NCBI GenBank assembly: GCA_024195585.1
Contig: SWBL01000074.1
Span: forward strand, 103,894-167,893
Direction: 5' to 3'
From: Aureobasidium sp. EXF-3400
Lineage: Eukaryota > Ascomycota > Dothideomycetes > Dothideales > Saccotheciaceae
DNA length: 64,000 nt
Below the pieces are notes generated by a model that did no database searches, had not been told where the DNA came from, and was given only the letters and a program-made list of their open reading frames with translations. Both the position numbers and the translations under genes were made by a program. Of this stretch, positions 1 through 10,489 are shown piece by piece. Every line of letters begins with the position of its first letter. Position 1 is the first letter of the stretch.

Positions 1-473
1 AAACTTTGCGAAAATCCTTGCGAAATTCAATGAGAGAAATAGCACGAACCCAAACGTTTGCCGCCATATACTGAGGGCAGTAGGTTTTGCCTTCAACAAT
101 CGAGCATAAGTGCGAAAATCGTTGCGAAAATTGCCGCGAACGATATCGCGAGAGTCGTCGCTGGCGCCACTTGAAAACTCTCTGCTCGTGGCTGATGTTT
201 GTGTCTTGTGACGCTCAGTGGTTGCGACAATCTTTGCGAAAGTCTTTGCGATGAATTCCACGGGCACACAGTACGAGAGTCGGATATGCTCCGCCTATGA
301 GTTCCCGTGGAGTAGAGATGGACCCACAGAGGAACATTGATGGTTTGTATGCGCGGTGCCGATCCTGTTTTTCTCGCTATGTTACTTAGCCAGCTGAAGG
401 ACGTCCTTGTTTCTTTTCCTCCCTCATCCTACAATCACTCTCGACTTTCCATCCATTTGGAACAGTCACATCT
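1..473. promoter_or_regulatory. 5' region of the GH13 gene with spaced TTGCG repeats
   Basis: No gene is seen here. TTGCG (one copy GTGCG) occurs at about 6, 18, 110, 122, 222, 234 and 246, usually inside TTGCGAAAATC. Copies come in pairs or a triplet exactly 12 bp apart, and the three clusters lie roughly 105-110 bp apart. A CGG-N7-CCG palindrome, a shape bound by zinc binuclear cluster regulators, lies at 281-293. Any regulatory role is inference. Confidence 0.45.
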
Positions 474-2246
474 ATGGCACTTTCCTCGCGCGCTTCCGAC
501 GCCGACCAGGTGCAACGCGCATGGTGGAAAGAAGCCAGCGTTTACCAGATCTATCCATCTTCTTTCAAAGATTCGAACGGAGATGGTTTCGGTGATCTGG
601 GCGGCATCATCGAGAAGCTCGACTACATCAAAGCTTTGGGAGTTGATGTCGTCTGGTGTTGCCCTATCTACAAAAGCCCTCAAATCGACATGGGCTACGA
701 CATCTCAGACTACAAAGATGTCGATGCAAGATACGGAACAATGGAGGATGTCGACCACTTGATCGATGGGTTACATCAGAGAGGTCTCAAGTTCCTGATG
801 GACTTGGTTGTCAACCACACTTCTGACCAACATGAGTGGTTCAAACAATCCCGATCATCCAAGCAAAACACATACCGCGATTGGTACATCTGGCGCGACC
901 CTAATCACGACAGCGAGGGTAATCGCCAGCCTCCAAACAATTGGAGTTCGTACTTTGGCGGTAGCGCTTGGGAGTACGACGAACCGTCAGGCCAATACTA
1001 CTTGCATCTCTTCGACAAGACACAACCGGATCTCAATTGGGAATGCGACGAGATGCGCTCCGCCGTCTATGAGACTGTCCGTTGGTGGCTTGACAAAGGC
1101 GTCGACGGCTTCCGTCTAGACGTGATCAATCTTATCAGCAAAGACCAATCTTTCCCCGATGCTACAGTCTCTGATCCCAATCAAACATATCATCATGGCT
1201 GTGAACACTTCGCCAATGGACCTCGCATCCATGAGTTTCTACAAGAGTTGGGTGGTATACTTGACGAATACAATGCCTTCTCCGTTGGTGAGATGCCGTG
1301 GGTCAGCGATCCTGAGGAGATCCTCAAATGCGTTGGCTACGACAGGAAAGAACTGAACATGATCTTCAACTTCGACATCGTCGACATGGATCACGGATCA
1401 GGCGGAAAGTTCAGCCCAAAGGAATGGCAGATGACGGATCTCAAGGACATAGTCTTGAAATGGCAGAGCTTCATGTACGGCAATGGCGGCTGGAACGCTC
1501 TATACCTCGAGAACCACGATCAACCCAGAACAGTATCTCGATGGGCATCCGATAGCCCCGAGTACCGTACACTAGCAGCCAAGATGTTTGCCACATTCCT
1601 GGGACTACAGAGTGGCACTGTTTTCCTCTACCAGGGCCAAGAGCTAGGCATGTCCAATATCCCCGAGCACTGGGATATGGATGAGTTCAGGGACTTGGAA
1701 ACACTGAATCACTGGAACGAGCTGTGCGAGATCCGTCCGCACGACAAAGATTTGCAATCCACCACAAAACAGCAATACCACATCAAGTCACGCGACAATG
1801 CACGTACGCCGATGCAGTGGACAGCAGATCGTCATGCAGGCTTCACCACAGGCGAGCCTTGGTTCCGCGTCAATGATACATACAGCGTTTGCAACGCCGA
1901 GGCACAAGTCGGCGTGCCAGGAAGTTCGTTCGAGTACTGGAGAAGCATACTCAGCCTTCGCAAACAGATGCTGGACATCTTTGTGTACGGCGACTTCCAG
2001 ATGGTTGATACAGAACATGAAGATATCTTTGCATACGAACGTTCGTTCAAAGGACAAAGTGTGTTGGTGGTTTGCAATTTTAGACCATATGAAGTCGATT
2101 GGATATTACCGGCAGGCTTCAACACAAGAAACCTGCTGATCTCCAACTACAATGGTGTCGACGCTCATGTGAGTGTTGTGAAGTTGAGGCCTTTCGAAGC
2201 CTTTGCCATTGCTCAAGGCAAAATCGTTTCCTTGCCTCGTCTCTGA
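474..2246 (+). CDS. GH13 alpha-glucosidase (maltase / oligo-1,6-glucosidase type)
   Basis: Single-exon 590-residue intracellular alpha-glucosidase; no signal peptide is visible. It would release glucose from the non-reducing end of short alpha-glucosides (maltose, isomaltose). The (beta/alpha)8 barrel starts near residue 20 (VYQIYPSSF). The catalytic triad is visible: nucleophile Asp216 in GFRLDVIN, acid/base Glu273 in SVGEMPW, and Asp349 in LENHDQPR; QPDLNW near 184-189 is also typical of the family. The residue after the nucleophile is Val, which in yeast and bacterial relatives goes with alpha-1,6 (isomaltase) activity, while maltases usually have Thr or Ala. The length matches yeast MAL/IMA enzymes. 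The ATG at 474 is chosen because the barrel begins directly after it. It converges on the P450 at 2459 with 212 bp between. Family certain, linkage preference inferred. Confidence 0.93.
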   Translation: MALSSRASDADQVQRAWWKEASVYQIYPSSFKDSNGDGFGDLGGIIEKLDYIKALGVDVVWCCPIYKSPQIDMGYDISDYKDVDARYGTMEDVDHLIDGLHQRGLKFLMDLVVNHTSDQHEWFKQSRSSKQNTYRDWYIWRDPNHDSEGNRQPPNNWSSYFGGSAWEYDEPSGQYYLHLFDKTQPDLNWECDEMRSAVYETVRWWLDKGVDGFRLDVINLISKDQSFPDATVSDPNQTYHHGCEHFANGPRIHEFLQELGGILDEYNAFSVGEMPWVSDPEEILKCVGYDRKELNMIFNFDIVDMDHGSGGKFSPKEWQMTDLKDIVLKWQSFMYGNGGWNALYLENHDQPRTVSRWASDSPEYRTLAAKMFATFLGLQSGTVFLYQGQELGMSNIPEHWDMDEFRDLETLNHWNELCEIRPHDKDLQSTTKQQYHIKSRDNARTPMQWTADRHAGFTTGEPWFRVNDTYSVCNAEAQVGVPGSSFEYWRSILSLRKQMLDIFVYGDFQMVDTEHEDIFAYERSFKGQSVLVVCNFRPYEVDWILPAGFNTRNLLISNYNGVDAHVSVVKLRPFEAFAIAQGKIVSLPRL

Positions 2247-2458
2247 AGGCATATAATCACTTATGTAGTTTATAATGTCGTCAAATCCAAATCTACACGT
2301 GCCCACGTGTGACTGCAGTGTATATTGTCTATTTCATATAATGCATGCCGCCGCACACTCTCACCAATGAGACAATCTCACAGCGAAATCTTTGAGAACA
2401 GTCTACCACTTCCGACGTACCAGACGCCTCTCTCCCTCCCGAAAGACGCCAATGTTAC

Positions 2459-4289
2459 CTAATGCTTTGCAGGATGGAGATTGACCCAAAGCTTTTGCTT
2501 TTCCCAGATCGTGTAGATCAGTTGGTCTGCCCAGTCTTGGGAGCGGCTGTCAAGTTCCAGATCAAATTCATAGAGAACCTCAGCTAGAAAGATACGAGCT
2601 TCGTGTAGAGCGAGACTGCGGCCGATGCAGTTGCGGGGTCCGGTCGAAAAAGGCTGGAAGGCATCTTTGTTATCATCCTTGAAACGTGAATCTTGGCCTA
2701 GCCAGCGCTCAGGAATGAAGTTGTCGGGCATGAAGAAGTTGGATGGCGAGCGGTAGGCCGCCCATTGTGTTACCGATACGCAAGTCTGCGTACTTTTTAG
2801 CTACAGGTCAAAGATTTGCAAGAGCGGAGTAGATTTTCAGAGTCGAGCACAAGGAATCGGAAATGACTCTTACCCCTTGAGGGACCCAGGAGCCGCAGAT
2901 TGCAGCGCCACCCTCAGGCACAGTCCGAGGAAGACCAGTTGGTACAGGTGGATACATTCGCAGCCCTTCGTTGATGCAAGCACTGAGATATGGCATCTCT
3001 GACTGAAGCTTCTCGACGGTGAAGGCGCTTGAAGGGAGCCGATTGGCACGAATCTCCTGTACAAGCGTTCCCATGATCGAAGGGTTCTTGAGCAAGTGGT
3101 ACGTCAAGCCGCTGGATGTAGCATGTCAGCCATGCAGTAAGTATCTCGAGGTCGTGGACGCAAAATTACCTGAGTAAGGTCGCGGTCGTTTCAGTGCCCG
3201 CAAGCATGAAAATGGCTGCATTACTGTGCATCTCAGGCACAGAGAGCCTTTCGTCGCCTTGACGTTCCAAAACCAGTTTCCAGAAATCGGGTCGCTCAGG
3301 TGTTGTTTCCAGCCGTTTGTCGACTCGGTCACGAGAAAAGTTGAAATGTCCGAGCTGTTGCCAATGTCAGCCAGTTCTCGTTACAATGTAGAAAAGGTGG
3401 TATCGACCCTTGCACTGTTGATCTTCCGGCCTGCAATCACGGTTATAAGCCATTTTAGCAGGGGTGCGATTCCCATCAGACGCAATCTAGCACCCTGTTT
3501 GACACTGTCAAATGTTGCCGCTACCCATGGGTGATATTCGCCGGCGTCAAGAAGATGTAAGGGCTCCCCAAATGTCAACTCGCTCATGACGTCGAACTAC
3601 AGCATACTCCCGTCAGCACGGACTACACTTGAGCCATCGGCATACTTACAGTTGTGCAGTTCCAAAACTTAACCAGATCGACGGTAGTCCGAGATGCGGC
3701 AGCTTCTGAAAGCTTACTCACGAGCAATCTTGCATATCCTTCCAGTAGGTCCTGCTGTTCTTTTAATGCTCGGTCCGAGAAAGCATGCGAGAGAGTTTTC
3801 CTGATCCGCGAATGATCCGCATCATTGGCGGTGATGATGTTGTCAGTCCCGTTCACTGGTTTCAAGCCGGCATAGAAGTCCTCGTTCTTCACAAAACTCT
3901 TCTTGCCGGCGCGCCTGTGGCCGTAGATATCTTTCCAGGCTTGAGCACTATCGAAGATCAATTCGGTAGGTCCAATACGCACCACGGGACCGTATACGAC
4001 ATGCAAGGCTCGCTTCATGAGAGCATCATCTCCGTACCACTTTCTGTACGTCTGCGGGACGTTACTGATCGCCCATAGCTTCGGTCCGGGAAAGGAGGCC
4101 AAGGGGCTCAGATATAGCTCATAGAGTATCTTGTAAAGAAGAGACACGAGCAGGGCCTGTCCAGGCACTCGAAGTAAGCAAGTTGATTTGTCGACGTAAA
4201 TTGGATAGAAGTCTTACTGTGCCCAAAATATACCCCAGGTCGCCCCAGGTAGGCTGAATGTCGCGGTTCAGAAAAGCAGAACCGATCAT
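2459..4289 (-). CDS. cytochrome P450 monooxygenase, six exons
   Basis: Microsomal haem monooxygenase of unknown substrate. Exons reconstructed by phase: 4289-4218, 4156-3650, 3596-3408, 3354-3170, 3111-2874, 2785-2459, giving 505 residues, the usual P450 length. Exon 1 plus the start of exon 2 supply a hydrophobic anchor (LGYILGT joined to ALLVSLLYKILYELYL) followed by the proline-rich hinge SPLASFPGPK. Downstream are FDVMSELTFG, the I-helix oxygen-binding AGTETT, the ExxR of the K helix (EGLR), the PERW motif and the haem loop FSTGPRNCIG with its Cys ligand. Five introns of 52-62 nt are implied; the donor after exon 3 (GTCGAT) is non-consensus and is the least certain junction. It resembles the toxin- and secondary-metabolism-type P450s of ascomycetes in general; no substrate can be named. 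No biosynthetic core enzyme lies beside it. Confidence 0.88.
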
Positions 4290-5342
4290 CTTTGTTCCTT
4301 CTGAAATTGATGTAGTGCCAGTTTTGAAAGAAGGATATCTTGCCGGAAAGATAGATCCATGGTCACGCAGTCTCTCTCATTCTTATATGAGGCAGCTCAG
4401 GTATGCAAGCGGATGAGTCGCATCCGAAGCAAGTCCCAGCCTTGCATCAGTCTTTGCATAGACGTCAGGTCATTGCCAACATGGTCTGACGAAGGAGAAA
4501 AATGAGTGCCTTCACACTCCAAGTGTTTTGTTGCCAGTCAAAATACCGGTATGAACCTGGCAGAGATCTTGATACGTGCACGATCCACAAAGACAATATG
4601 CCCTACTTATATGAGGTCGCAGTGCTGTAGCGCATGCTCGGGAATCGGATGATCATGCTTCCGTGCTCGAAATTTGCATGCGAAGACAGGCAGCTGCGAC
4701 AAACGACGACCTGAAGCATATGTCATCAGAGATGCTCACATTTTCCTCAGCATGGAGCATAAGTTACCAAGTGTAATTCTCCGACACAACGGTGGTCGAG
4801 GTTGCATAAACTTTCGGAAGTGGCGGCTGCCCTTTCTGTTAGTAACACAACAACACGGTCGACCCTGTCTTTCGGCGGATAAAGGGACGCCGTCACGAAG
4901 AATTGTCCTTTTTTGACTCATCATCTTCTTCTCGCCGGCGATCACTATTAGGCAATGAACATAGTGCCACGGGTCCAACCATACATTCAACGGATAAGTG
5001 TTTGGCGGGCAGGTATCGTGGCTTGCCATTGGAGTCGTGGGACCATAAATCTATGCATTCCTCATCCCATAATCATGCTCGCTGTGCACACAACCCTGGC
5101 ACGAAAAATCTAGCGGGATACTCGAGGTTCATACAGTCGGCGAACTCAACGTCTTCTCAATCGGAAGCAAAGGAGAAGCTTCGATGATGGCGGGAAGGGC
5201 GATACAAGAAACACAATGTGCAATCCGGAAATACTCTTCAGTTTGGACAGGTGGCTTCTCAGCATTTATTTACAATACATTCCCATACCCATAAATTGGT
5301 ACCGTTTGTGCCACTTTGGACAGAACGTCTGTTCCGTCATAT
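4290..5342. other. intergenic, no gene seen
   Basis: About 1 kb between the P450 start and the transporter stop. Short frames occur on both strands, but none shows a family motif, a signal peptide or a splice-consistent extension. It must hold the P450 promoter on its left side and the transporter 3' end on its right. Confidence 0.5.
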
Positions 5343-7039
5343 CTAGGCTAAGTTGTCTGCTTCACTTGCATATTTGTGAGCTTGCTTCTGTGCCTTCTGT
5401 AACTCTCGCGCCTTCTGAACGCCGAATCCATGAGAAAAGATCTCTCTGATATCTTCAAGAGTCATGCCCTTAACCTCCGGGTAACAGAAGTAAACGCACG
5501 GGAAACAACCCAGAATGCAGATCGCGGCGTAGAATCCGAATGCACCAGAAGGTGTGGTATTCTCCATCTGAGTGAGGAACGTACTGGCCACAATGACGTT
5601 AGAGCCCCAGCAAGTCATGGTCAACATCATTGTTCCCATGGCCCGGATCTCCATCGGGAAGAACTCGGAACTGAGCCATGCGGTATTACCCATTCCTGAG
5701 GAATAAAAGCCGACATAGATGACCATACAGACGAGAACCAACTTCGCCGGGACGCCGACACTGACGCCGGCCTTGAGGGTCAAGTCGTGATTGACTGGAA
5801 TCCAGTGGAAAGCAACGGCCGCAAGAATCAAAGCCAGACCCATGAACGGCATAGTGATGAGTAGGATTCGGCGACGTCCAATGCGGTCGACAAGCATAAG
5901 ATTGACCCAAGTGAAAAAGAAGTTGGTTCCAGCGATGACAGTACCCACGGCCACTGGGTTGGAGAAGCCGACAAGTGCGAAAAGCGTCGAAGAGTAGTAC
6001 ATCAATGAATTGAATCCACCAAGCTGAGAGATGGCCATGAGACCACATGCCGAGACCAGAGCGCGGAAGTTTGCCGGGACAACGTAAAGTTGCTTGAATA
6101 CCCACCATTGGCTCTTGCCCTCGGTCATCTGCTTGGAGATCTCGATGTGTATCCTGATATGTTCGCATTTCTGGTTGACCTGTTCTTCGGTACCATTGGG
6201 GTATATCTTGCGGATAACATCCTTTGCCTCATCTTCTTTGCCATGATAGATGAGCTGGCGAGGTGACTCGGGACAGAAAGGAAGAAGGACACAAAGTACG
6301 ATCGCAGGGATCGCACCGCCTCCGACCATGTATCGCCAACCTCCATGCGTGCTAGCGAACGCGGCGCCGATACCATACGAGATGAGCTGGCCACCAGTAA
6401 TCGACATGTTGTCTAGTCCAATCATGCGGCCTCTGTACTTGGCTGGTGATACCTCGGCGATGTACATGGGTACTGTTCTACCATCAGATCATACGATTCT
6501 AGATAAGGGGGACCTGACGTACCGATCATAGCTGCACTGCCAACACCGAATCCTACAACAAGGCGACCGACTGTCATTTGCGCAAGACCAAACGACGCAG
6601 CTTGCAGGATTGCTCCAATGATGAACAAAACGCAACCAACGTAGATAGCTGGCTTGCGACCATACTTGTCAGCCGTGAGGCCGGCGAATATGGCACCAAA
6701 GAAAGCTGCACCCGATGTGATGGATGTGATAAGCTCCTTTTCGCCTGAACTCAGGACTTTGTGATCAAGGGACGTTCCGATGTATACTAGGACGGCGCTA
6801 TGGATGCGTAAGTTGAGAACAGGGAAACCCTTCGTCATGTCTCTGACTGACCTGATGATACCCGTGTCATAACCAAAAAGCATGCCACCAATGGCTGCTG
6901 TGATGGAGACGAGCCATGCAAATTTGCCAGTCTTAGTGTTTTCGATAGAGTCGAGATCGTTAAGCGAACTATGCTGCGAGTCGACATGTTCGACATGGTC
7001 GGTGCCAGTCTTCTCGTCAAGTTTGCTAGCGATGCCCAT
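5343..7039 (-). CDS. MFS sugar/polyol proton symporter, myo-inositol transporter type
   Basis: Plasma-membrane twelve-helix transporter of the sugar porter family, 530 residues. Exons 7039-6852, 6797-6523 and 6472-5343 join in phase; the second join restores GSAAMIVPMYIAE across the intron. Visible family signatures are GYDTGIIS in helix 1, DKYGRKP after helix 2, PESPRQL at the end of helix 6, DRIGRRR after helix 8 and PEVKGMTLEDI after helix 12. The pattern GGQLISYGIGA and SSEFFPMEIRAMGTMM is closest, from memory, to fungal inositol (ITR) transporters rather than hexose carriers. The start at 7039 gives a hydrophilic acidic N-tail of about 50 residues before helix 1. It is transcribed divergently from the Zn2Cys6 gene at 7695, and an inositol-dehydrogenase-like gene lies at 10490, which supports a cyclitol substrate. 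Confidence 0.9.
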
Positions 7040-7694
7040 GTTGACTGTCAAGAAGGATGATTGTCGAATGGAGATGGACTGCGAAGATAGTCGAGAATGT
7101 GAGTGTAGATCTACAACTTTGATCAAGATGATGGTCACAAAGGGAACGATTCAGGTCTTATACCTCAACGTCGACTGCGTTACTGTATGCACGGACTTCT
7201 CATGAAAACGACTCGCCGTTAAACCAGATGGCATGCGCATGCGACCCCGCATGGGGTACCCCAGACCATGTGTCTCGTTGTGGTAAAAACCGGCGGGCGT
7301 CCACAACTGCCGGCACATCCGCCGCCCGGTTTCCTTCGGCGATATATCTAGGAAAGGGCGCAACAGTACTCCTACGCATGAGACCAAACCATATAGTCTG
7401 GCATGATCAGGCGGATATACCTGGATGGTGAGAAAAGGGCAAGCCAACCCCGCTTTTACCATCATGAACGAGTACGTACATGATCAGCAGACGAAGCTCG
7501 AATGTGGGTCTCGGTACAGGCGGCGCCGGTCCCTTCCTCATAGTGTCTAAAAAGGCATCGTTGCCGTCCGCACGCTCTTGCCTTGTTCCTCTTTCCACTC
7601 CACCACATCAATTGATCTCTGTCGACCACAGCAAGGTTGCGAGTTATTCTATTCAGGTGTGGATCTGGAGCAGACATGACATACGCGGCTTGCC
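7040..7694. promoter_or_regulatory. divergent transporter/regulator promoter with a CGG cluster
   Basis: 655 bp between two divergent genes. Between 7291 and 7339 there are CGG triplets at 7291, 7294, 7311 and 7337 and CCG triplets at 7310, 7322 and 7326. CGG/CCG half-sites are what Zn2Cys6 proteins bind, so the neighbouring regulator may act on this region and on itself. This is inference from motif density only. Confidence 0.4.
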
Positions 7695-10020
7695 ATGTCT
7701 CCTCCCGGCGCACCGACCCGAGCGAAAACTGGTTGCCAGGTGAGTCAATGTCATGCCGTAACCGATATCCCGATCCCTCCTAATCGTGTGTTAGAATTGC
7801 AAACTCCGTCACGTCAAATGTACGTTGGCGCAAAATATGTCACAAGAAGCATTGCGGCAGTCACTCAGGACAGCAGACTGGTGTACTCGCGATATCCAAG
7901 ATCAGTACACGTAGACCTTCCAGTTTTGCATCCACGGCAATCACTCTAAGAAGGGCTGGAGGACGCAAAGACTTGATTGCCACTTGATGATTATTTATCG
8001 GTTGCTTGCTTGCTAGACGGCAGAGACACGACTCTGGTATCTTTACTTACTTGTTTTGTTCTAGGTGACGACGAGCGACCGAGTTGTGTGAGGTGCAACC
8101 AGTCAGGAGTGGAATGTGTTCGGCTTCTGAATATTCGATTCTGTCATAATCTCAATCCAACGTACGTCTGCACAATTACTCCAATATCAACACAGAAGGA
8201 GTACTGAGCTTCCAAGTGTCCCTGCGGCGAAAGGGTCAGAGGAGACTTTCACGGATAGCCAGCCATGGGTATCCACGAAAGGAGCCTTGAGCTTCGTTGA
8301 CGAGACACGGGACACAATAGCGATATACGGCACACACGTCGACGATAAGGTGTCTAGCAACGTACACCCGACCCAGATCTCAGTCCAGCCGGATAGCGAC
8401 ACTGCTGCTGCAGAACCACCTCAATCGCAATGGCACCTCGCACCGAACGCTCTCGATGATGGGATACAACAGTCAGTGAACATTGATGACAACTTACATG
8501 CACAGAGCTCGGAGCAAGACCACGCAGATGAGGGCGTGGAAGCCCGACATGGCACTGAAATTGAAGGCAATTCTCATTTGGACATAGATGATCATTCCAC
8601 ACACCTGTCTATTGAGATTGATACTTCTGACAGGCCATACGAAGTCGGGTTAGAAAGAACTAGACGCATGACCAATGATGTCTCGTCGCATTTCGATCTT
8701 GCGCCGTCATCTTGCAGCCTGATTTCTCCTTCATCTTTCGCTGGATTGAGCGACCACGAATCGCCATCACAGTTTCTATTATCGAGACCGAGAACCAGTG
8801 TCGGAATCACAGCTGCTGGAAGCGTAAGCATACAACACGGGACGGAAACATCCAGGAGTGCCTACTCCTTTGCTACGTCCATTCAGTGTTTCCATGCCGA
8901 AGCAGGCCTACTTGATGATTTCCAGGAAGCTGAATTGTTACGCCATTTTGTCAATCACCTGGCTGTTTCGTTCGACCTCACCGATTCCTCGTGCCACTTC
9001 CGCAATATCGTGCCTCAGCGGGCCATGAATGATCCCATCTTGATGAACGCGATCCTTGCCGCCTCCGCCCGTCATCTCAGCCGCGTGAGTGGTGGAGATC
9101 CTTACATTGCAGATAAATACCACCAAAAGTGTATTCAACATCTCATCCCGATGCTCAGCGATGAGGCCGCAGTATTGGACGAGAATCTCCTGGCTAGCAT
9201 TGTCATCCTGCGGTTCCTCGAAGAGATTGACGTGCCACTCTCAGGCAAACTTCACTTAGACGGCGCAGGCCATTTGATCGGAGCTCATGCCTTCATAAGC
9301 GCCCAAGAGATCTCCGCGGTTTCTGGAGGCCTGCGACTTGCTGCCTTCTGGGTTGGGCTCCGACAGGAGATCTACGTCGCTTTCGTCAACCAGCGATCGA
9401 TCATGTTTCCTCTGCAGCATTGCAACGTCGACCGATCGTTTGGAGCTACGGACGAAGGCACGTGGGCTAATCGCATCATTATACATTGTGCAGAGACCAT
9501 ACAGTGGTGCTTTGGACTTCGTGAGCATGAACGATCGACCGCCCGATTCGAAGAGCTCCTGAGTTACGCTGGAGACTGGCTAAAATCCATACCCCCCTGC
9601 TACACCCCTATCTACCATCGCAATGCTGATGCCGACTCCGACGCTGTATTTCCAGTGGTCATGTATCTCTCCGATGCTGCTGTCACAGGCATACAACATT
9701 ATCATCTCACTCTCATTTTGTTGAGAGCATATGACCCAACGATACCTAAACTTGGGTCCCGACGCACGACAGCATTGAGAGAGATGGATAACGAAATCAA
9801 GTATCACACTAAGATGCTTTGCGGACTCGCGTTGAGCAATAGTAGCACGCCGCCGAACTTTGTGACCGCTTCGATGGCGGTGACAATGGCCGGCGATAAA
9901 TTCACGGAGGCAAAAGAGCAGGAAGCGTGCCTTCAGATACTGGAAACGTGCGAAGTTGAACATGGATGGTCAACTTTGATTGCTCGGGACGATCTCAAAG
10001 AAGCATGGGGTTGGAAGTGA
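7695..10020 (+). CDS. Zn2Cys6 fungal transcription factor with a micro-exon
   Basis: Nuclear DNA-binding regulator of 656 residues in four exons: 7695-7739, 7795-7819, 8065-8161, 8217-10020. The zinc cluster is complete only after splicing: Cys14 from exon 1, Cys17 from the 25-nt exon 2, Cys24 formed across the exon 2/3 junction, and Cys31, Cys34 and Cys41 from exon 3. The spacing C-x2-C-x6-C-x6-C-x2-C-x6-C is exact. Donors are GTGAGT, GTACGT and GTACGT. Exon 4 holds an acidic Ser-rich linker and then, from about residue 260, a helical region starting AGLLDDFQEAELLRHFV that looks like the Fungal_trans_2 regulatory domain. The gene is divergent from the inositol-type transporter and convergent with the Gfo/Idh enzyme, so it may be the pathway-specific activator. 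The large exon alone opens at a TTG and would lose the zinc cluster. Confidence 0.88.
7795..7819 (+). other. 25-nt micro-exon of the Zn2Cys6 gene
   Basis: Flanked by TTAG on the left and GTACGT on the right. It encodes NCKLRHVK plus the first base of the next Cys codon, supplying the second cysteine and the basic stretch between the second and third cysteines that contacts DNA in this family. An automatic gene caller would probably skip it. Confidence 0.8.
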
Positions 10021-10489
10021 AGTCTACTGGGTGTTGTCATGTGCCATCAGGATTGATCTGAGCGATTTGGTGTCTATTTGAAGCTCAAGTGTATGAAATA
10101 TCGAGTGTTTAGTGCCAGGAACATGACTCTCACTCCAACAATAGGGAAACCCCGATCGATAGCCCCAAAGAGTCTTATGGCTGCTCTCTTCGATGAAGGT
10201 TCTGCTTGTAATCTGCTATTATGGCTCCTAAGCGTCCGTGGCGGCGATGTCACACTCAACAGATCTACCATACTCTTCCTGTCATTGGAACTGGTGTAGT
10301 CACAATAGCCTCAAACAGGATTGCCAGGCGCTCTTCCTTGATGCTGTACTCCTCCCCCATCCCTGAGATAGGCTTAGTGACCTCATCAGTCAGCACTTGT
10401 GACAAAGGATCAGAAGGTCAGGATCCGAGCAAGAACGCTAGTGGCTTAAACATCTATATCCTGCACAGGAGTCTATCTGTCTAATTCGA
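10021..10489. other. convergent 3' intergenic region
   Basis: Space between the stops of the Zn2Cys6 gene and the Gfo/Idh gene. Only short unconvincing frames are present; it probably holds the two 3' untranslated regions and polyadenylation sites. Confidence 0.5.

Noticed and set aside
4157..4168. Start of the first P450 at the GTG at 4168
   Set aside because: A spliced upstream exon (4289-4218) joining at 4156 restores a standard membrane anchor in phase, and the GTG lies inside that intron.
8162..8195. Third intron of the Zn2Cys6 gene ending at the CACAG at 8195
   Set aside because: It would be only 34 nt, too short for fungal splicing; the AG at 8216 gives 55 nt and also keeps frame.
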